48,067 nucleotides of DNA from Bacteroidales bacterium M6 (GTDB lineage: Bacteria; Bacteroidota; Bacteroidia; Bacteroidales; Muribaculaceae): NCBI GenBank assembly GCA_001689485.1, contig LUJQ01000040.1:1-48067 (forward strand), given 5' to 3'. The notes under the pieces were generated by a model, which saw nothing but the letters and a program-made list of their open reading frames with translations, did no database searches and was not told the origin of the DNA. Shown here piece by piece: positions 15,572 to 23,656 of the stretch. A program made the position numbers and the translations under genes. The stretch's first letter is position 1; every line of letters begins with the position of its first letter.

Positions 15572-17617
15572 ATGAAAAGCAAGATGATTGACCTATGTGT
15601 CGGCACATTGATTATGTCGGCAATCCCGGTATCATCGGCTGCCGGTAACGCTTCCGGCCATGATGTCGATGCTGCCTATTTCAATTACCCCGCTTATGAA
15701 GGCAATGATTTGGAACTGGACATTGCCGACGGCACTGCACGCTTCCGGCTTTGGTCGCCGGAGGCGAAGGAAGTCAGGTTGCGGATTTATGCTGACGCAC
15801 GCGGAGGGAATCCGTTACAGGAAATATCAATGACCAAGGCCGCCCAGGGCACATGGACTGCGGAAATCTCCCCCGTGCCTTATGGCCGATTTTACACCTT
15901 CAGCGTTTTCCAAAATGGCAAGTGGTTGCAGGAAACCCCGGGAATCTGGGCTAAAGCGGTCGGTGTCAACGGCCATCGTGCGGCAATAATCGATATGGCA
16001 TCAACCAACCCCGAAGGCTGGGCGGCCGACCGTGGGCCGGTGGTAAAAAACATAAACGATGCCGTCATATATGAGATGCACCACCGTGATTTCTCGATGC
16101 ATCCCTCATCAGGCGTTGTAAACAAAGGCAAATTCGTGGCATTGACCGAGGATGGCACAGTTTCCCCGCTCGGAGATGCAACAGGAATCGACCATTTGAA
16201 GGAACTGGGTATAACGCATGTGCATATCCTCCCGTCATATGACTATAACAGCGTTGACGAAACCCAGCTTCCTTCCAACGGCTATAACTGGGGTTATGAC
16301 CCTCAGAACTATAATGCCCCGGAAGGGTCATATGCAACCAATCCGGCTAATCCGTCGACACGTATCCTCGAAATGAAACAGATGGTAAAGGCGCTCCACG
16401 AAGCCGGAATCGGGGTTATCATGGATGTTGTCTATAATCATACGGCACAAAACGACGACTCCAATTTTTCACTTACCGCACCGGGCTATTTCTACCGTCA
16501 TCGTCAGGATGGCTCCTACAGCGACGCTTCAGGATGCGGCAATGAAACGGCTTCCGAAAGGCAGATGATGGGCGATTTTATCGTTAATTCTGTAAAATAC
16601 TGGGCCAAGGAATACCATATCGACGGATTCCGTTTCGACCTTATGGCAATTCATGATATTGAGACAATGAACCGTGTAGCCCGCGAATTAAAACAGATAA
16701 ACCCCAATATATTTATTTATGGCGAGGGGTGGACTGCCGGTGACTCCCCCCTGCCTGTAGAGCGCCGGGCTTTGAAAGAAAATGTAGCTAAAATGGATGG
16801 TATCGCAGTGTTTTCCGATGATATACGCGATGCTGTCAAAGGGCACTATTCCGATGCTTCCGACCGAGGTTTCGCAACCGGGAAACCCGGACTGGAAGAA
16901 ACCGTCAAAATCGGTATTGTAGCCGCCACCGCACACCCGCAGGTTGATTATTCTAAAGGCAACAACTCAAAATTCCCTTATGCAGCCTCCCCCACCAGGA
17001 TTATCAACTATGTATCGTGCCACGATGACCTCATGCTCACCGACAAACTGAGAAAATCGATGCCCGGCTCTACCGAAGCCGACCGGAAACGTGCCGCAAA
17101 GCTGGCACAGACAATTGTGTTTACCTCGCAAGGCACTCCGTTCATGTTTGCAGGCGAAGAGCTGTTCCGCGATAAAAAAGGTGTTCACAATTCATATCGT
17201 TCACCTGATTCGATAAATGCGATTGACTGGAACCTGAAACACGCAAATGCCGACCAGTTCGACTATTACAAGGAGCTTATCGCATTACGCAAAGCCCATC
17301 CGGCATTCAGGATGACCAAGGCAGAGGATATTGCCCGCAACATCAGGTTCGACAAGACAAATACCGATAACCTGATATCGTATTCCATCCTTAACAATGC
17401 CAATGGCGACGATTGGAAGGAAATCAAACTTGTCTTCAACGGGGCTGACAATCCTGCCGATGTGTCAATTCCCAAAGGTGACTGGACTGTAATAGCCATC
17501 GACGGCAAAATCGCACACAATGGTTTGAAGGATGATTCCGGCAATACCATGAAAATCAATGGTGGCAAAACCATGGTGCCGAAACGTTCGGCTCTTATTT
17601 TGGCGCGTGTAAAATAA
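15572..17617 (+). CDS. pulA: Secreted type I pullulanase (GH13)
   Basis: Pullulanase cleaves alpha-1,6 branch points in pullulan, starch and glycogen. The 681-residue protein has a cleavable signal peptide (about 1-24, ending SSAAGNA), an N-terminal CBM48-like beta-domain (WSPEAKEVRLRIYA), and a GH13_14 barrel. YNWGYDPQNYNAPEG is the pullulanase signature. The catalytic residues are Asp356 (DGFRFD), Glu385 (IYGEGW) and Asp485 (SCHDD). There is no lipobox, so it is probably periplasmic or released. Glycogen synthase and phosphorylase are nearby but presumably cytosolic, so this enzyme more likely handles dietary or imported glucans; a link with stored glycogen is not excluded. A strong terminator follows. 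The 166-bp spacer before it holds no clear promoter. Confidence 0.93.
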   Translation: MKSKMIDLCVGTLIMSAIPVSSAAGNASGHDVDAAYFNYPAYEGNDLELDIADGTARFRLWSPEAKEVRLRIYADARGGNPLQEISMTKAAQGTWTAEISPVPYGRFYTFSVFQNGKWLQETPGIWAKAVGVNGHRAAIIDMASTNPEGWAADRGPVVKNINDAVIYEMHHRDFSMHPSSGVVNKGKFVALTEDGTVSPLGDATGIDHLKELGITHVHILPSYDYNSVDETQLPSNGYNWGYDPQNYNAPEGSYATNPANPSTRILEMKQMVKALHEAGIGVIMDVVYNHTAQNDDSNFSLTAPGYFYRHRQDGSYSDASGCGNETASERQMMGDFIVNSVKYWAKEYHIDGFRFDLMAIHDIETMNRVARELKQINPNIFIYGEGWTAGDSPLPVERRALKENVAKMDGIAVFSDDIRDAVKGHYSDASDRGFATGKPGLEETVKIGIVAATAHPQVDYSKGNNSKFPYAASPTRIINYVSCHDDLMLTDKLRKSMPGSTEADRKRAAKLAQTIVFTSQGTPFMFAGEELFRDKKGVHNSYRSPDSINAIDWNLKHANADQFDYYKELIALRKAHPAFRMTKAEDIARNIRFDKTNTDNLISYSILNNANGDDWKEIKLVFNGADNPADVSIPKGDWTVIAIDGKIAHNGLKDDSGNTMKINGGKTMVPKRSALILARVK

Positions 17618-17644
17618 GCATAATAAACTTATATTAAAACATAT

Positions 17645-17690
17645 AAAGCGAGAAGGGCACGGAATCAGAAAACCGTGCCCTTCTCGCTTT
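17645..17690. terminator. Bidirectional terminator between pulA and the MBL hydrolase gene
   Basis: AAAGCGAGAAGGGCACGG (17645-17662) pairs perfectly with its inverse (17673-17690) across a 10-nt loop. With A residues on one side and T on the other it can end both convergent transcripts; 27 nt separate it from each stop codon. Confidence 0.88.
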
Positions 17691-17717
17691 ATTGCAAATG
17701 TGTTACTTGGGAAAATC

Positions 17718-18356
17718 CTATAGAAACGGATTGGAAACTGCCTCACGCCCTATGGTAGTTGCCGGGCCATGACCGGGATAGACCACCGTATCAGCCGGTA
17801 GCTTCATAAGTTTATTCTTTATGCTTTTAATCAGCTGGCGTTGATTACCTCCGGGCAGGTCTGTACGGCCAATGCTACCTTGGAAAAGGGTATCGCCCGT
17901 CAGGATGAAGCCTGATTCCGGGATATAATAACATACACCACCCAACGAATGCCCCGGCGTGGCTATCACCTTTATAATTTCTTCGCCAAGCTTAAGTTTG
18001 GAACCATCCGAAATAAAGCGGTCTGGTTCCAATGGTTCCGGATCTACAGGAAGATGAAACATTTTGGCCTGCTGTGGACGCATCTGCCCTAAGGGTGCGT
18101 CATCCTTATGCCCGATTACAGGAATACCATATTTCTTTTTCAGGAAATCCACCCCGAGGGTATGGTCTACATGGGCATGTGTCAGCATAATGAATTTAGG
18201 GGCAAGCTCATTCGACGAAATGAAATTTACGATTTCGTCATATTCATCCGGGCTCATCATGCCCGGATCGGCTACAGCTGCTTCACGGGTTGCACCATCC
18301 CAAATAAGATATGTATTTTCCCCAAACAAATTGAATTCAAATCTTTTTATTTCCAT
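17718..18356 (-). CDS. MBL-fold metallo-hydrolase, glyoxalase II-like
   Basis: A 212-residue metallo-beta-lactamase-fold hydrolase. THAHVDH (His60, His62, Asp64, His65), the later TPGHSLGG, TGDTLF and YPGHGP motifs give the complete binuclear metal site. The overall form, with ENTYLIWDGATREAAVADPG at the start, is that of the short hydroxyacylglutathione hydrolase-like proteins (YcbL type) that are common in bacteria and act on thioesters; the physiological substrate is not known. It is convergent with pulA and lies 120 nt downstream of rsmG on the same strand. Confidence 0.88.
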   Translation of the reverse strand: MEIKRFEFNLFGENTYLIWDGATREAAVADPGMMSPDEYDEIVNFISSNELAPKFIMLTHAHVDHTLGVDFLKKKYGIPVIGHKDDAPLGQMRPQQAKMFHLPVDPEPLEPDRFISDGSKLKLGEEIIKVIATPGHSLGGVCYYIPESGFILTGDTLFQGSIGRTDLPGGNQRQLIKSIKNKLMKLPADTVVYPGHGPATTIGREAVSNPFL

Positions 18357-18476
18357 GTCATCAACGTTAACGGTTTTAGCAAGCCGTAAAATATATATGT
18401 AATAATTTTTATGGCTTACTTATAAAAATAACGTTTAAAATGGTAATGCGGTTGAGTAGTTTGCAGGATTCAAATC

Positions 18477-19106
18477 CTACATGGCCACGAATACCAGTTT
18501 TTTCGTCTCAAAAAACGGTTCTGCAAAATAATCCGCCAAGTTGTCAACCAAAGGGGTTCCCGGCGATTTCCTGATTTCGTCAGCCAGCTCCCCACCCTTC
18601 AGGCATATCAGTCCATTTGGCACGCCGTTACGTTGCACATTGGAAACGTTCTTACGTATCAACGGAATTAGCTCGTCCAGACGCATAACGGCTCGCGATA
18701 CCACAAAATCATATTTTTCATGACACTCCCCGATATCCCCATGCTGGAACGAAACATTAGCAAGCCCTATTGATTCAGCAACGGCCTGTGCAACCTTTAT
18801 CTTTTTACCAATACGGTCAACCAGATGAAACCTGCAATCAGGAAACATTATGGCAAGCGGTATTCCCGGAAAACCGCCACCGGTTCCCATGTCCAGAACC
18901 GAAGTCCCGCCAACGGGATTAAGGAACTTCGCAATCGCCAGGGAATGAAGTATATGGTTGGTGTAAAGATTATCGATATCCTTACGTGAAATCACGTTGA
19001 TTTTACTGTTCCAGTCAGGATAAAGTTCACCAAGCATATGGAACTGAGTTCTTTGGCTATCGGTTAGCCCCGTGAAATATTTATAAATTATATCTTCCTG
19101 TGTCAT
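18477..19106 (-). CDS. rsmG: 16S rRNA (guanine(527)-N(7))-methyltransferase
   Basis: RsmG methylates N7 of G527 in 16S rRNA with S-adenosylmethionine; loss gives low-level streptomycin resistance. The 209-residue protein has NVISRKDIDNLYTNHILHSL, the family block before the SAM site, then DMGTGGGFPGIPLAI (SAM-binding), VDRIGKKIKVAQAVAESIGL and FVVSRAV. The length is typical. A TAATTTTG element at 19129-19136 on the minus strand could be its promoter. Confidence 0.95.
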   Translation of the reverse strand: MTQEDIIYKYFTGLTDSQRTQFHMLGELYPDWNSKINVISRKDIDNLYTNHILHSLAIAKFLNPVGGTSVLDMGTGGGFPGIPLAIMFPDCRFHLVDRIGKKIKVAQAVAESIGLANVSFQHGDIGECHEKYDFVVSRAVMRLDELIPLIRKNVSNVQRNGVPNGLICLKGGELADEIRKSPGTPLVDNLADYFAEPFFETKKLVFVAM

Positions 19107-19128
19107 TGTTATCTGATTATCTGTTTTG

Positions 19129-19136
19129 CAAAATTA
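19129..19136 (-). promoter_or_regulatory. -7 element (TAATTTTG) for rsmG
   Basis: It matches TAnnTTTG on the minus strand, 23 nt before the rsmG start. No -33 TTTG is seen at the right distance. Confidence 0.4.
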
Positions 19137-19202
19137 AGAAATATTTTGAATTTTGCCACCCTTCCCGCATTGATTACGTTAGTGCATACCCCCACTTTTT
19201 CT

Positions 19203-19210
19203 TAACTTTG
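19203..19210 (+). promoter_or_regulatory. -7 element (TAACTTTG) for the GH20 gene
   Basis: It is an exact TAnnTTTG match, 40 nt before the ATG at 19251. The -33 position is only TTAG. Confidence 0.5.
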
Positions 19211-19250
19211 GAGACTTATTAGTCTATGACGGATTCATTGACCCATTTTC

Positions 19251-21308
19251 ATGAAAAAACATTTGACGAACCTATCCATTGGCATCTGTGTGCTTTCGCT
19301 TTCATGCTCATGTCACACAGATGTGGTAAATAACGTAATCCCCCATCCTGCCGATATAACGCCGTCAAAAGGTTCTTTTACCTTAAATGATGACACTTCA
19401 TACCGAATATCGGCAAACAAAAATGACAGCCTCTCATTATGTCATTTATTTGAGAAAAGCTCATTAAACGTCAAAAAATGTGATGGTAATCAAAATGGGA
19501 ATATCATCATATTACGCCAGGAAAACAATATCCCTGGCATCAACTCTCCTGAAGGATATGTGCTGTCAGTCACTCCCGACAGTATCGTCATACGTGCCAC
19601 CTCTGGTGCCGGCCTGTTCTATGGTGCCCAGACTATGTTGCAGATGGCTGATGACAAATCAATTCCGGGCATAGCTATAACCGACTGGCCAAGATTCCCT
19701 TACAGGGGCTTTATGCTGGACGTATCACGTCATTTCCGCGATAAGGAATTTGTCAAGAAACAGATTGATGCGATGGCGAGATATAAGCTCAACAAGCTGC
19801 ATTTGCATCTTACCGATGCTGCCGGGTGGCGTATCGCTATTGACAAATACCCTCGCCTGACCGAATTCGCCGCCTGGCGAGAATTCCCTACATGGAAAGA
19901 ATGGTGGAACAACGGCCGCCGTTACATGGAGGAAGGCAGTGATGGGGCTTATGGCGGTTATTACACCAAGGATGATATCCGTGAATTGGTAGCTTATGCG
20001 GCAGAACGTTATATCACAATTATACCCGAAATCGAAATGCCTTCTCATTCCGAGGAGGTGTTGGCTGCATACCCTGAATTGTCATGCTCACGCCAACCTT
20101 ACAAAAACTCTGATTTCTGTGTGGGTAACGAGCAATCATTCGAATTCCTGGAAAACATTCTCACGGAAGTCATGGAACTGTTCCCTTCCGAATACATACA
20201 TATAGGTGGCGATGAGGCTGCAAAAACCGCTTGGAAAAATTGCCGTTTATGCAGCAAACGGATGGCGGACGAGAGTATAAAAAATGTTGACGAACTGCAG
20301 AGCTATATGATTCACCGCATAGAGCGGTTCCTTAACAAAAACAACCGGAAATTGCTCGGATGGGATGAGATTCTTGACGGGGGATTGGCTCCAAACGCCA
20401 CCGTAATGTCATGGAGGGGTACCGACGGGGCTATAAAGGCCGTCAATGCCGGACATAAGGCAATTATGACACCCGGTGAATTCTGCTATATCGACGCATA
20501 CCAGGATGCCCCTTATTCCCAGCCGGAAGCAATAGGAGGCTATCTGCCATTATCGAAAGTGTATTCATTCAATCCCGTCCCGGAAGAAATGGATGCTGAA
20601 AAAGCGGCACTGATTTATGGTGTTCAAGCCAATCTGTTCACTGAATACATAACCACTGACCAACATGCGGAAATGATGACCTATCCCCGTCTGCTTGCTT
20701 TGGCAGAAGTGGCATGGAGCACACCCGATGTTATGGATTACAGCGATTTCCACCGCCGCGCACTGCTCGCTGTGCAGAAATTGGAATCAGAGGGGTATAA
20801 TACCTTCAATTTGAAAAATGAGATAGGCAACCGTCCCGGATTTGACAGACCTGTGCAACACCTGGCAGTGGGTGCGAAAGTGTCATATTCTGATGATGCG
20901 ATGTATTATCCGTCCTACACGGCAGGTGGCGACACTGCATTGGTTGACGGCATTACCGGCGGATGGACTTATGGAGACCGTCGCTGGCAGGGATTTTGCA
21001 ACCGCGAAGGGTTGGATGTCACAATCGATTTGGGCAAGGTTATGGAACTCGGCTATATCGGGGCTGACTTCATGCAGGTGTGCGGCCCCGGGGTATTTCT
21101 TCCGGCCGAGGTTATCATATCAGTTTCTTCCGATGGCAATGAATTTATAGAAATCAAGCATTTGAAACACGATGTCACACAGGATGACAAAGTATCGTTT
21201 ATGAATTTCGGATGGGATGGAAAAACATCAGCCCGCTATATCCGCTATAATGCAAAGCCAGGGAAATTCGGAGGATTCCTATTCACCGATGAAATCATTG
21301 TCAGATAG
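19251..21308 (+). CDS. Beta-N-acetylhexosaminidase lipoprotein (GH20) with C-terminal carbohydrate-binding region
   Basis: The enzyme cleaves terminal beta-linked GlcNAc or GalNAc from glycans by substrate-assisted catalysis. The 685-residue protein has a lipoprotein signal ending in a lipobox-like LSLSC or SCSC around Cys19-Cys21, so it is anchored at the cell envelope. A GH20b-type N-terminal domain (about 30-145) precedes the catalytic barrel: FPYRGFMLDVSRHF, KLNKLHLHLTDAAGWRI, and IHIGGDEAAK with the catalytic pair Asp321-Glu322. After about residue 530 a beta-rich region (DGITGGWTYGDRRWQGF) resembles F5/8 type C (CBM32) domains. This is the usual layout of Bacteroidales enzymes for mucin or N-glycan use. 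No SusC/SusD pair is adjacent, so it is not in a standard PUL. Confidence 0.92.
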   Translation: MKKHLTNLSIGICVLSLSCSCHTDVVNNVIPHPADITPSKGSFTLNDDTSYRISANKNDSLSLCHLFEKSSLNVKKCDGNQNGNIIILRQENNIPGINSPEGYVLSVTPDSIVIRATSGAGLFYGAQTMLQMADDKSIPGIAITDWPRFPYRGFMLDVSRHFRDKEFVKKQIDAMARYKLNKLHLHLTDAAGWRIAIDKYPRLTEFAAWREFPTWKEWWNNGRRYMEEGSDGAYGGYYTKDDIRELVAYAAERYITIIPEIEMPSHSEEVLAAYPELSCSRQPYKNSDFCVGNEQSFEFLENILTEVMELFPSEYIHIGGDEAAKTAWKNCRLCSKRMADESIKNVDELQSYMIHRIERFLNKNNRKLLGWDEILDGGLAPNATVMSWRGTDGAIKAVNAGHKAIMTPGEFCYIDAYQDAPYSQPEAIGGYLPLSKVYSFNPVPEEMDAEKAALIYGVQANLFTEYITTDQHAEMMTYPRLLALAEVAWSTPDVMDYSDFHRRALLAVQKLESEGYNTFNLKNEIGNRPGFDRPVQHLAVGAKVSYSDDAMYYPSYTAGGDTALVDGITGGWTYGDRRWQGFCNREGLDVTIDLGKVMELGYIGADFMQVCGPGVFLPAEVIISVSSDGNEFIEIKHLKHDVTQDDKVSFMNFGWDGKTSARYIRYNAKPGKFGGFLFTDEIIVR

Positions 21309-21395
21309 CAGTATCGCCTAATATGGCCAAAACATGTTTTCGAGCAGATTTAACCATAATTAACCAAATTGGGGGGGGTATTGGTGAACATTTCA

Positions 21396-21403
21396 TAAAT
21401 TTG
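21396..21403 (+). promoter_or_regulatory. -7 element (TAAATTTG) before the unknown lipoprotein
   Basis: It is an exact TAnnTTTG match 16 nt before the ATG at 21419, which implies a very short leader. ATTG lies 24 nt upstream, a little far for a -33 box. Confidence 0.45.
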
Positions 21404-21418
21404 CCTCCAAAAAAAGCC

Positions 21419-22027
21419 ATGAAGTACATCATTATTTCTTTCACGTTTATGTTAGCGATGCTGTCTTCCTGCTCTTATGTATCGAAGATTGCTGATGCCG
21501 CCATTGGGACACAGATGGATAACGAATCCACCTACACCAAAGCCGCCGAAATGTTAGGCGAAGTTGACCCCGCATGGAAAGTTTATTACTTACGTATTGC
21601 CAATGAGGGTGTATCTGAAAAGTGCCAAAACACCCTTGGATATATTTCCGTCGGTATGATGAATGCTGACGGCGATGTTTATTACCAAAACCTTTATCCT
21701 GTCAAAACCGATCCTACAATCGACAAATTCGCACCCGATGGTGCAACCTTCGACGGAATACCGGCCATTGATTTCAACGTGGAAAAAGCGATGAAAAACA
21801 TCAATGAGTGCAAATCAATGATACCGGAAGGATACAAGTTCCTTAACCTGGAGTTATATTCAATGAAATATGAAGTCAATGCAAAAGGCTTCGTCACCGA
21901 AATCATCATAAACATACAGGAAATCGGCAAAGAAAGTGTTGATGTTAACGGAACTCAATCGGGTATATATTATCAGCTCACTTACACCATCACCCCCGAT
22001 GGGAATATCAAAGTAAAAGAGAGTTGA
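21419..22027 (+). CDS. Lipoprotein of unknown function
   Basis: A 202-residue protein with a lipoprotein signal (MKYIIISFTFMLAMLSSCSY; lipobox LSSC, Cys18), so anchored in the outer or inner membrane. The mature part contains DNESTYTKAAEMLGEVDPAW and a beta-rich C-terminal half (KFLNLELYSMKYEVNAKGFV). I do not recognise a family. The frame is open upstream to 21323, but that part does not look like protein and the signal sequence fixes the start at 21419. It lies 110 nt after the hexosaminidase gene, with its own promoter-like element and a very strong terminator, so it is probably expressed alone. Confidence 0.7.
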   Translation: MKYIIISFTFMLAMLSSCSYVSKIADAAIGTQMDNESTYTKAAEMLGEVDPAWKVYYLRIANEGVSEKCQNTLGYISVGMMNADGDVYYQNLYPVKTDPTIDKFAPDGATFDGIPAIDFNVEKAMKNINECKSMIPEGYKFLNLELYSMKYEVNAKGFVTEIIINIQEIGKESVDVNGTQSGIYYQLTYTITPDGNIKVKES

Positions 22028-22052
22028 CACAACAAGCTGCCATTCAAACAGG

Positions 22053-22101
22053 AAAGAGAGCGGTGTTTCAAAATATTGAATTTTGAAACACCGCTCTCTT
22101 T
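22053..22101 (+). terminator. Long perfect hairpin terminator after the unknown lipoprotein
   Basis: Two perfect 22-nt arms (22053-22074 and 22080-22101) with a 5-nt loop, ending in T-rich sequence, 26 nt after the stop codon. Confidence 0.88.
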
Positions 22102-22171
22102 TTATTACAGACATGCCATAAATGGCACAATGCTTCAAACATAAATCAATGAGCATGTGTAGAAGAAATGC

Positions 22172-22179
22172 TATTTTTG
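22172..22179 (+). promoter_or_regulatory. -7 element (TATTTTTG) for the small membrane-protein cluster
   Basis: It is an exact TAnnTTTG match, 28 nt before the ATG at 22208. No -33 TTTG is present at 19-21 nt. Confidence 0.4.
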
Positions 22180-22207
22180 CATTTAGAATCCCTATTTGTT
22201 ACAGGTT

Positions 22208-22492
22208 ATGACAGTCACCGACATATACGAAGCGATAAACAGCAAGGCTGAATCGTTTTTCGAGTGGGCGCAGGCTCACCCCGGATGTGGCTTATTGTTT
22301 GCTGCCGTGCTACTTGCCGTGTGGCTCACAGGGCTGTTGTTCCGTTGGCAATGGGCGTGCCACTGGCAATTTCACAGCAAATTATGGATTTTCGATGATT
22401 GTAAGTCAGAAACGCGTCGACGGATTCAGATTGTATTGATTGGCGTGGCATTAATCTGTTGCCTTATTGATTTGGCCATTTTATGGAGCTGA
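22208..22492 (+). CDS. Small two-helix membrane protein, possibly Imm17-like
   Basis: A 94-residue protein (MTVTDIYEAINSKAESF at the start) with hydrophobic segments at about 28-45 and 73-92. Between them lies WQWACHWQFHSKLWIFDDCK. The pattern of helix, WKW-like turn, aromatic FDD or FG stretch and second helix recalls the Imm17 immunity proteins found next to polymorphic toxins in Bacteroidetes, but this is only a resemblance and no toxin gene is near. The frame could start at a TTG at 22196; the ATG is preferred. It is first of three small membrane-protein genes; the second starts 4 nt after its stop. Confidence 0.65.
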   Translation: MTVTDIYEAINSKAESFFEWAQAHPGCGLLFAAVLLAVWLTGLLFRWQWACHWQFHSKLWIFDDCKSETRRRIQIVLIGVALICCLIDLAILWS

Positions 22493-22496
22493 CGAT

Positions 22497-22894
22497 ATGG
22501 AGAAAAGCAATCGCAAATATCGGCTTTATCCCATTGACCACATCTGGTATGTTGCCGAGAGAGTTAGCGAGAGGAAGCATAACAACCTTAAGGGTGGCAA
22601 TCTGCTTTTCTGTGTCGGCTCTTTGTTATACTCATACCGGTTTTCATACCGATGGATTTTCGCTGCCTCGGTTGGACTATTGCCATTGCCGCAGTGATTC
22701 CTCTCTGCTTTCTGCCATCCTTGTTATGTCAGCTCCATTATACACCAGGACGGCGCGAAGCTTTACGCAAACATTATCAAGGTATGAAGCGTCCCGGCAA
22801 GAGGCTCATCCATATAATTTTTATAGCCGCAACCCTGACGCTGGCTAATCTAGCATTGATGTTCAACTTCGGATTTATACATTGGAGCAAATGA
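22497..22894 (+). pseudogene. Small membrane protein gene broken by a -1 frameshift
   Basis: The first part (22497 to about 22607) encodes MEKSNRKYRLYPIDHIWYVA and so on to KGGNLL; the rest of a three-helix membrane protein continues in another frame (about 22607-22894: FLCRLFVILIPVFIPMDF ... GRREALRKHY ... KRPGKRLIHIIF). Joined at the T-run 22606-22609 the product would be about 132 residues and align over its whole length with the next gene, with shared RR..[AL].KHY and PGK blocks. The present frame instead stops at 22697 (66 residues). One missing T in the run explains it; a sequencing error is equally possible. The second part ends in ATGA overlap with the next gene. Confidence 0.75.
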
Positions 22895-23289
22895 AACGGC
22901 AGAAGAACAAACACAGGTTCTATCTTTGGGACTACCTTTGGTGGACTGGGGAGAGATTGCATGACTATCATTCGCGCATCACCGGGGATGACATGTTGCA
23001 GATGCACTTTATGTTCTTTGTTTATTTTCCTATACTAATGCTATGTGCTTTTGCCAAACCGGCTTTTGTCAATCGCTCGTTTTTCATCTACCTATTGGCT
23101 TTCTATTTTGTTCTTCTATTGGTGTGGTGGATATGGAATAAACAGATTTATAGGGCCAGTAGGCGTAAAGCCGTCATGAAGCACTATGCCGATGTGAATT
23201 TCAATCCGGGAAAAGGTTTTCTTCTATTTTTCATGCCGTTGATATTTTTTATTGGTGTGGTTATAACCATTTGTTCACTGATGGAATAG
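22891..23289 (+). CDS. Small three-helix membrane protein, paralogue of the preceding broken gene
   Basis: A 132-residue protein starting MKRQKNKHRFYLWDYLWWTG at 22891, where its ATG overlaps the TGA of the previous frame (ATGA). Helices lie at about 38-57, 65-82 and 107-128, with a basic cytoplasmic-looking loop between the last two (RASRRKAVMKHYADVNFNPG). It shares its plan and several motifs with the broken gene before it, so the pair arose by tandem duplication. The family and function are unknown to me. Because its start overlaps the upstream stop, its translation may depend on ribosomes coming through the upstream gene, which the frameshift would prevent. Confidence 0.7.
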   Translation: MKRQKNKHRFYLWDYLWWTGERLHDYHSRITGDDMLQMHFMFFVYFPILMLCAFAKPAFVNRSFFIYLLAFYFVLLLVWWIWNKQIYRASRRKAVMKHYADVNFNPGKGFLLFFMPLIFFIGVVITICSLME

Positions 23290-23656
23290 AAACCGATATG
23301 TGCAACTTAAACAAACAGTTTCATCGCCATAACATTACGTGGTGTGATAGCTGAAAATCAGAGATTGTTTAAACATTTTTCCAAAAGATTTATAGACAAT
23401 CCCTCAGTCGGCCCCACAATTTCATACACCTGGCATATCATTCCGGCCAGTTACCCCTAACTGCCAGCAACTTCCTTTATTTTCCGAATCTATGCCGTAA
23501 TTTCGCGGATTCTCCGTATCTTTGCACATTGAGTTTCTCTTTCCGACAACGCCTCACGATAAGCTTGCCGACATGCAGGTACGCACCAGTATGTATAAAA
23601 TATCGTGTTACAGGCGTGTTATGGTTTAAACTTTATTTTTACTTTCGACTGAGATT
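23290..23656. other. Intergenic region before glnS
   Basis: This 367-bp spacer holds a small hairpin (CAGTTA 23448-23453 / TAACTG 23458-23463) and an exact TAnnTTTG element, TATCTTTG at 23517-23524, which would give glnS a leader of about 125 nt. I see no gene and no known RNA element in it. Confidence 0.5.
23517..23524 (+). promoter_or_regulatory. -7 element (TATCTTTG) for glnS
   Basis: It is an exact consensus match in the spacer before glnS. No clear -33 TTTG. The transcript would start near 23531. Confidence 0.45.

Noticed and set aside
18463..18481. GGATTCAAATCC resembles a tRNA T-arm
   Set aside because: It overlaps the end of rsmG, the base before TTC is not G, and no D-arm, anticodon arm or matching acceptor stem lies around it.
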